Shown: positions 58,962 through 64,000 of the stretch, one piece after another
Layout of the letters: each line of letters begins with the position of its first letter
Numbering within the stretch: the first letter of the stretch is position 1
Source of the DNA: Flavobacterium commune
Lineage (GTDB): Bacteria; Bacteroidota; Bacteroidia; Flavobacteriales; Flavobacteriaceae
DNA length: 64,000 nt
Direction of reading: 5' to 3'
Assembly (NCBI RefSeq): GCF_001857965.1
Contig: NZ_CP017774.1
Location: forward strand, 3,534,001 to 3,598,000
The notes under the pieces: generated by a model
The model's database searches: none
What the model was told of the DNA's origin: nothing
What the model saw: only the letters and a program-made list of their open reading frames with translations
Position numbers and translations under genes: made by a program

Positions 58962-60695
58962 ATGCTAAAACTATCTTATCTAAAAAATACTATCTTTAAA
59001 AAAATATTTTTCTTTTTTCTAGGACTAAGCTTTTTAATGATTTCCTGCAATAATTCTGATAATGATCCGGATTATGTTCCCCCTACTTTAAAAAACTTTC
59101 CGGAATCCGGTTTATTAGGTCAGCCTATATCCATTCAAATAGAGAATATGGAAATTGGTAAAATCCAGGTCTTTTTCGATTTGGAAGAAGCAGATGTAAA
59201 ATATACAGCTGATAATGAAATTATGGTAATAGTACCAACATCTATTAAACGTTATAACCCAACTCTTAAGATTATTGATTTAAATGAAAATAAAACGATA
59301 TTAAGTTCAACCTTTACATTAAAAAAACCTGTAATTACTAAATATAGCAGTGAGAATATTTCATTTAATGAAACCCTTACCATATATGGGGAAAACTTTG
59401 ACACCAATAGAAACTTAATAAAGGTATTGGTGAATAATGAAATTGCTCAAATTCAAAATACCGACTTCAATAAAGTTGAAATAATGATTCCTACTAAACT
59501 TACTACTGCAAATCTGGAAATAAAAGTTCAATCCCAACTTCAGGAAGCATCTTCTACTCTGCCTTTAGTCTTAAAAAATCCAATTATTAAAGGAACGCAG
59601 CTTAACCAAGTTTGGTTGCAACAAACTCTTGATGTCAATATAGAAAACGTGAATCCTAATAGCGAATTTGGCGAAGTATTTGTAAATGGTATTCCATGTT
59701 ATTTTTCTGCTAGTACCAACAACATAATTGGAATCACTATTCCTCCAGGACCATACAAAGATTTTTTTGTTACTAATATCACTTACAAAACTGCAGGATT
59801 AACAACAAGTTATGATTGTAACATAAAAATTTTAAACAATTTTATTTTAGTTGACCATATCGACAATGCACAAACTGAATTCAACATTTTCATTCATAAT
59901 AATAAAGCATATACTTTTTCATATACCATTCCTGGAACTGATGAATTTGAACGTTATTATACTTTTCTTGAATTTTCCCCTGTCACTGAAAAATGGAAAC
60001 AAATATCAACATTTCATTACACCGGACATATAGTTAATGCTGTTTATGATGGGAACAACACCGTTTACTTTTACAAATTAGAAGGTAATAGTCAATCTTA
60101 TAGTCTATCAAAATTTAATATGGATACAAACAAAGAGACTGCAATAGATTTACCTAACAATAAAATTGTAGCTCCTCTCCTCTTTGCCTTTCATGATAAA
60201 CTCTATTTATATAGTGGATTAGACAGAACCAGTACCTCAACAACTGTTCGTAATAAAAAATATGAATATTCAAAACTTGATAACACTTGGAGAGAACTGT
60301 CATCTTCAGTTTTATCTGAGCTGCCTCTTACTAGTGAACATGCTGTTACTACCCCTATCGACTATGTATTCATTGGAGAAGATATTTATATCTCTTATGG
60401 ATTGAACTACTCAACATTTAAAATAAGTCCAAACCTGAGTGTTACCAAAACCCCTTATGCACTCAGTTTTCAATACGGAAATAATATTATTGTCAAAAGT
60501 TCCTATGATTATCTCTATAATACAAAAACAAATAAATATGTGGCAGTAGACATTTTAAATTTAACCGGATATAGCAATAATTTCTTCACATTAAATAATG
60601 AGGTTTATTATTTAAGAAATAGTTGGTCTATGTATTATCAAAACACTATTTATACCCAAAAAATAAGTAAACAAATTTTAAATGGATTGCTTTAA
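58962..60695 (+). CDS. Surface lipoprotein with IPT/TIG and propeller-like domains
   Basis: A 577-residue protein: signal with lipobox LMISC, followed by NNSDNDPDY, an acidic run that matches the lipoprotein export signal for surface display in flavobacteria. Then come two to three TIG-like beta domains (about 40-290: PVITKYSSENISFNETLTIY and PIIKGTQLNQVWLQQTLDVN) and a kelch-like C-terminal part (EFSPVTEKWKQISTFHYTGH and EYSKLDNTWRELSSSVLSE). It lies on the cell surface and may bind a polymer or partner. It starts 95 bases after the kinase gene. Confidence 0.8.
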   Translation: MLKLSYLKNTIFKKIFFFFLGLSFLMISCNNSDNDPDYVPPTLKNFPESGLLGQPISIQIENMEIGKIQVFFDLEEADVKYTADNEIMVIVPTSIKRYNPTLKIIDLNENKTILSSTFTLKKPVITKYSSENISFNETLTIYGENFDTNRNLIKVLVNNEIAQIQNTDFNKVEIMIPTKLTTANLEIKVQSQLQEASSTLPLVLKNPIIKGTQLNQVWLQQTLDVNIENVNPNSEFGEVFVNGIPCYFSASTNNIIGITIPPGPYKDFFVTNITYKTAGLTTSYDCNIKILNNFILVDHIDNAQTEFNIFIHNNKAYTFSYTIPGTDEFERYYTFLEFSPVTEKWKQISTFHYTGHIVNAVYDGNNTVYFYKLEGNSQSYSLSKFNMDTNKETAIDLPNNKIVAPLLFAFHDKLYLYSGLDRTSTSTTVRNKKYEYSKLDNTWRELSSSVLSELPLTSEHAVTTPIDYVFIGEDIYISYGLNYSTFKISPNLSVTKTPYALSFQYGNNIIVKSSYDYLYNTKTNKYVAVDILNLTGYSNNFFTLNNEVYYLRNSWSMYYQNTIYTQKISKQILNGLL

Positions 60696-62028
60696 ACTAA
60701 AATATACATTTTACACTTTCTTCTTATTTATTATTCTAAGTTGTAGTTCCAATAATGATGATGACATTGATGATTCGCCATTAGAACTAACTATTACTAA
60801 TTTTGAATCTTCAAATAATCAGGTCAAAATTGAATGGGAAACAATTAAACCAAAAGGATTAATTATTGAAGATTTATGCATCTATAGATTGGATAAGAAT
60901 CAGGAAACCGATTTTGTTAGTGAAAAGCGTATTGCAAATTTACCTTCCAACGAAACGACATTTACAGACTATGATGTACCTTATAAAAAAGAAGTCTCAT
61001 ACAAAATAAGAATTAATTACAGAGACGAAAGAACTACTCCTATACAGTTTTTAAATTTAGAAAGTGAAGAAAAAAAATTCACTAGACAAATTATATCATT
61101 CACTAATGTTCCTTTCCAAGTACAAAAAGATCCAATACAAACAAATATTTTCCATATTTTGGACAAAAAAGGGAATGGGTATCTATATAAGTATAACAGT
61201 AGCAAAAACAACTTTGAATACACAAAAACATTTGATAATGGAAATCTTTTAAATAATCGATTTCAAATAATAAACACCAATGAAATTTATATCGCAGATA
61301 CTAAAGGTAAGGTTTTCAGGTTAAATGCCGATAATTATAACACTATTGGAACTTATTCTACTTTAATTTCAGACAATCTAAATGCATTTGCCATTTCAGG
61401 TAATCGTATTTATTATCAGGATGAAGAAACTTGGAATTTTTATAATATTTCTACAGGGGGAAATAATAAAGTAGGACTCGTTACTTCAATGGATTATTCA
61501 GAATACTTGGGTAATGATATTTTTCTGTTTTTATATTCACAAATTGGATATGATGCAAAACTTTTTGGTTTTTCACCAAATACTTGTAATAATTTAGATT
61601 GCTGGCCAACCTTTTATAATTTCCCCAGAAATCCAACTAAAACATATTCTGTTGATCCCAATATATTTTCCTGGAACTCCAGTAAATCCAAATTTATAAC
61701 ATCCATAAATGGTTGTGTCTTTAATATTTCTGATATGAATATAGAAAAAAGTTTAAGTGACATTACTGGAAAACGCTATTTTCAATTTGCTTTTGATTCA
61801 AATGATACTATTTATGCTTGTGTACAAGCAGAAAAAAAAATCCATGTTTTCAACTCTAAGTATGAACTAATTGATATTATTGATACAAAATTATTTCCAC
61901 TTTTTCCAATGAAAACAGATAATGATTTGAAAGTCATCGGAAGTTACGAACCTATTTCTTATTGGAGTTTTGGATATGGTTATTATTTCAACTTTAATAT
62001 AGAATGTGCAATAGAAACTATTAATTGA
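60682..62028 (+). CDS. Surface lipoprotein with Fn3-like and propeller-like regions
   Basis: A 448-residue protein overlapping the previous gene by 14 bases, so the pair is translated together. Lipobox LSC, with SSNNDDDIDDSP after it, a strong surface-export signal. The first 100 residues look like an Fn3-type domain (LTITNFESSNNQVKIEWETI, then YRLDKNQETDFV and KEVSYKIRINYRD). The rest has repeated blade-like strands (NIFHILDKKGNGYLYKYNSS; ISGNRIYYQDEETWNFYNIS). No enzyme signature seen. The two lipoproteins may form a surface complex. Confidence 0.8.
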   Translation: MDCFKLKYTFYTFFLFIILSCSSNNDDDIDDSPLELTITNFESSNNQVKIEWETIKPKGLIIEDLCIYRLDKNQETDFVSEKRIANLPSNETTFTDYDVPYKKEVSYKIRINYRDERTTPIQFLNLESEEKKFTRQIISFTNVPFQVQKDPIQTNIFHILDKKGNGYLYKYNSSKNNFEYTKTFDNGNLLNNRFQIINTNEIYIADTKGKVFRLNADNYNTIGTYSTLISDNLNAFAISGNRIYYQDEETWNFYNISTGGNNKVGLVTSMDYSEYLGNDIFLFLYSQIGYDAKLFGFSPNTCNNLDCWPTFYNFPRNPTKTYSVDPNIFSWNSSKSKFITSINGCVFNISDMNIEKSLSDITGKRYFQFAFDSNDTIYACVQAEKKIHVFNSKYELIDIIDTKLFPLFPMKTDNDLKVIGSYEPISYWSFGYGYYFNFNIECAIETIN

Positions 62029-62669
62029 AATAAAAAAATGATTGTTATTTTTCCCAGCTACTGAACAAAATAAAAAAGGGAAATTAACAACAAACAACAT
62101 AATCTTATAAATAAACCTAAGGAAAAACAATTCTATGCTGTTTATTTAAACCTTTGCCGCCCCTGACTTTCGATGACCATGACAAATGAAGGAAGAGCCA
62201 TAATGATGGAACATGTTGCTTATTGGACTGAAAAATGAATCCTCGACCGCACAGATATATTCATGCAACGATAGTCTGGAAATGTTTTCCGTGCCCGCAA
62301 CAGTGAGTAAAAAATGTAATCTAAATTACTTTGTCGAGTTACTTACGGAGATTCCTCCTTCGTCGGAAAGACAAGATTGCGGGAATAGTTTCTTTTTTAA
62401 CTCGATGAAAGCAATTGTCCCAACATTTTAGTTCTAATAATTCCCAGAAACTAATAAAATTAGCCCACCCGGTGATACGTTAACTCAAGAAACATACTAA
62501 ACAAAAACACACTAAAAATCAACAACTTAATTAATTCAAAAACAGTTCTGTATCGATATTTTCATTAATTTAATGCTAGAATACAAAATCATTTAATATC
62601 AAAAAAAATGAATCCACCAGAGTAGCCGAAAACTGCATATTGAAAGAGTAGGCAACAAATATTTAGGTC
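62029..62669. other. Intergenic region with gene decay and repeats
   Basis: The 641 bases have no intact gene. Included are a YCII-like remnant (62131-62238) and a repeat with GAGATTCCTCCTTCGTCGGA (62348-62367), of the same dispersed type as many Bacteroidetes intergenic elements. Inverted arms TCGAGTTA (62335-62342)/TAACTCGA (62399-62406) and CCCGCAA (62294-62300)/TTGCGGG (62376-62382) surround it. The rest is AT-rich and shows nothing I can name. Confidence 0.55.
62131..62238 (+). pseudogene. Remnant of a YCII-domain (YciI-like) gene
   Basis: Translation of 62173-62238 gives MTMTNEGRAIMMEHVAYWTE followed by K and a stop. The pattern of acidic start, MxxH and AYW matches the region around the conserved histidine in YCII-domain proteins. 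The preceding bases, read in a different frame, give LFKPLPPLTFDD, which fits the same proteins just upstream. Frame change, stop codons and loss of the C-terminal half show that it is a decayed copy. The ATG at 62173 is unlikely to be used. Confidence 0.45.
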
Positions 62670-63077
62670 ATGAAAAAAATTACATTATCTCTTTCAATGT
62701 TGTTTTTCATTGTAAATTCTTTTTGTCAAACACAAACTACAACATTTTCGAAAGAATACTATTTAGAAAAAAGTAAAAAGCAAAAAAAAACAGGATGGAT
62801 AGTACTGGGAACTGGTTTAGGAATTGCTGCAATTGGTGGATTGGTACAATTGAGTAATTCAAACTCAAGCTCTTGGAATTTCGATTTTACCGGAGCTTAC
62901 ATTGCTATAGGTGGAGGTGTTTTGTCACTAGCCAGCATTCCTTGCTTTGTGAGTGCCGCAAAAAATAAAAAAATGGCTGTTGCCTTAACTATTGATAATC
63001 AAAATATCCTACTTCCTCAAGACAATAGTTTCACTTTTAAAAAACAACCTTCACTCTGTTTAAGGATTGAATTATAA
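62670..63077 (+). CDS. Small secreted or membrane hypothetical protein
   Basis: A 135-residue protein with a signal peptide (MKKITLSLSMLFFIVNSFCQ, ending SFCQTQ) and two hydrophobic segments after it: TGWIVLGTGLGIAAIGGLVQ (about 41-60) and GAYIAIGGGVLSLASIPCFV (about 75-94), each glycine-rich. The end (NSFTFKKQPSLCLRIEL) looks like a terminal beta strand. This layout is seen in uncharacterised Bacteroidetes proteins. I do not know a function. No clear promoter motif was found upstream. Confidence 0.65.
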   Translation: MKKITLSLSMLFFIVNSFCQTQTTTFSKEYYLEKSKKQKKTGWIVLGTGLGIAAIGGLVQLSNSNSSSWNFDFTGAYIAIGGGVLSLASIPCFVSAAKNKKMAVALTIDNQNILLPQDNSFTFKKQPSLCLRIEL

Positions 63078-63390
63078 TAAATTAAAGATATTCCCCTCCT
63101 TTAGATATGTTCAAACCTTAGTAGCACTACTGCACGAAATAAAATTCGACAAACTCAATCCTTTAGTGTGGTAAATTTATAAATCGATGCAGAGTATTCA
63201 CTACTAGCGCAACTTGACGAGATGCTTCCTTTGTCAACGGGATAACTTTGTGGTCAAGTTAAGGTCGAAAATTGTATTTCCCAACTCTTAACTTCCATCT
63301 TCTAACTCCCCAACATTTAAAGAATTTAGTGTTATCTTTATGACTTGAATCCGATATATTCAAACAACTTTATCTTTAAAATAGATTTTA
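63078..63390. other. Intergenic region, 313 bases
   Basis: No gene. A hairpin-capable stretch lies at about 63207-63258, with CTTGAC and GTCAAG at its ends and GATGCTTCCTTTGTCAACGG inside, again like a worn copy of a dispersed repeat. A short stretch of CTTCTAACTC-type text follows. No promoter could be placed for the gene at 63391. Confidence 0.45.
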
Positions 63391-64000
63391 ATGAACATCA
63401 AAACATTAATACTGATTATAATTAATAGTTTAATTGCATTGGTAATTGCTTTATTGTCTTTTTCTTCATACCAACAGTTTTCAAACGTTTTAAACGATCG
63501 TATTTTGCTGCAATTAAATTCTATTAAAACCCTCAAGCAAAACCAGATTGAACATGTATTAAAATCAGAATGGGAACGATTTGAAGCTTCCGAATTGTAC
63601 AACCAAAACATTGACACTACCGTATTAAAGCTTCCGGATAGTATTAAAAACAACAATGGAATTTACGATTTTACAGCCTACCATGTAGCTAAAAAAACAA
63701 CAATAGGTTTTATCGCCCAGTCAAAAAAGGGTACGAAGATTAAAATTTTTGATTACAACAAAATAAAAAAAATACTTCTGGAACGTACAGGAATGGGTGA
63801 CAGTGGCGAATCCTACCTTGTTGGCGAAGATTTCCGAATGCGTTCTCAATCTCGTTTTTATCCAAACAAAATTCCTCACACTATAGTGGTGAAAACCAAA
63901 GGCGTGACCAATGCTTTTAAAGGTATAAATGGCAGAGGTGTTTTTGAAGATTACAGGGGCATTGATGTATATAGTGTGTACAGTCTGATAGTAGTAGGAA
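63391..64000 (+). CDS. Membrane sensor protein, N-terminal part (partial)
   Basis: The frame from the ATG at 63391 runs off the right edge after about 203 residues. There is an N-terminal transmembrane helix (TLILIIINSLIALVIALLSF, 5-24), then a periplasmic domain beginning with a long helix. GMGDSGESYLVGED (134-147) is a strong mark of a Cache-type sensor domain, and RMRSQSRFYP follows as expected. A second membrane helix and an output module (histidine kinase, cyclase or phosphatase) should follow beyond the window. Ligand and output are unknown. Confidence 0.75.
   Translation, partial: MNIKTLILIIINSLIALVIALLSFSSYQQFSNVLNDRILLQLNSIKTLKQNQIEHVLKSEWERFEASELYNQNIDTTVLKLPDSIKNNNGIYDFTAYHVAKKTTIGFIAQSKKGTKIKIFDYNKIKKILLERTGMGDSGESYLVGEDFRMRSQSRFYPNKIPHTIVVKTKGVTNAFKGINGRGVFEDYRGIDVYSVYSLIVVG

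Noticed and set aside
62213..62431. 72-residue frame in the intergenic region
   Set aside because: It runs through the YCII remnant and the dispersed repeat, so the frame is accidental.

Overview
The window comes from the chromosome of an AT-rich member of the Bacteroidetes, most likely a Flavobacteriaceae close to Flavobacterium. Evidence: promoters of the Bacteroidetes type (TTTG or TTG, about 19 bases, then TAnnTTTG) before several genes; lipoproteins with the acidic stretch after the lipid cysteine that marks surface export in this phylum; small families typical of flavobacteria; and intergenic palindromic repeats common in these genomes. About 57 protein genes, one tRNA-Val, one intact insertion sequence and several repeat families were identified.

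Layout. 1-3851: a sugar-use locus with a PfkB sugar kinase (cut by the left edge), a tagatose/allulose 3-epimerase-type isomerase and a LamB-like porin on the minus strand, facing a Nudix-like transcriptional regulator. 3852-11111: REP-like repeats, a lipoprotein, a type II NADH dehydrogenase, two helicases and small conserved proteins. 11299-16345: five plus-strand genes for an esterase, an ATP-grasp ligase, a GCS2-type carboxylate-amine ligase, a class I glutamine amidotransferase and an apparently circularly permuted ATP-grasp ligase. Together they look like a pathway for an unknown amide or peptide-like metabolite. 16385-45860: mostly household genes: tRNA-Val, an MsbA-type exporter, EttA, DNA polymerase III delta, glycosyltransferase, OmpA lipoprotein, M23 and M1 peptidases, Sua5/YciO protein, UvrD/PcrA helicase, two patatins, Dph6-like protein, AI-2E exporter, Pta-AckA, CorA, DnaK, a serine hydrolase and a transglutaminase.

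45976-47237 is a complete IS3-family element with 35-base inverted repeats, a probable 3-base target duplication and a frameshift heptamer between orfA and orfB. 49198-58866 is a second sugar operon: DeoR regulator, L-fucose-isomerase-like enzyme, split transketolase, a full ribose-type ABC importer with a DUF2291 protein, and an FGGY kinase. An isomerase, kinase and two-subunit transketolase next to an ABC importer match the published non-oxidative D-apiose pathway. ABC sugar import is unusual in this phylum, where SusCD systems dominate, so transfer from another group is plausible. Downstream lie two overlapping genes for surface lipoproteins, a YCII-like gene remnant, a small membrane protein and a sensor-type protein cut by the right edge.

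The best candidates for undescribed biology are the five-gene ligase cluster and the apiose-like ABC operon with its lipoprotein tail. Functions in both are inferred from families and neighbours; no homology search was run.
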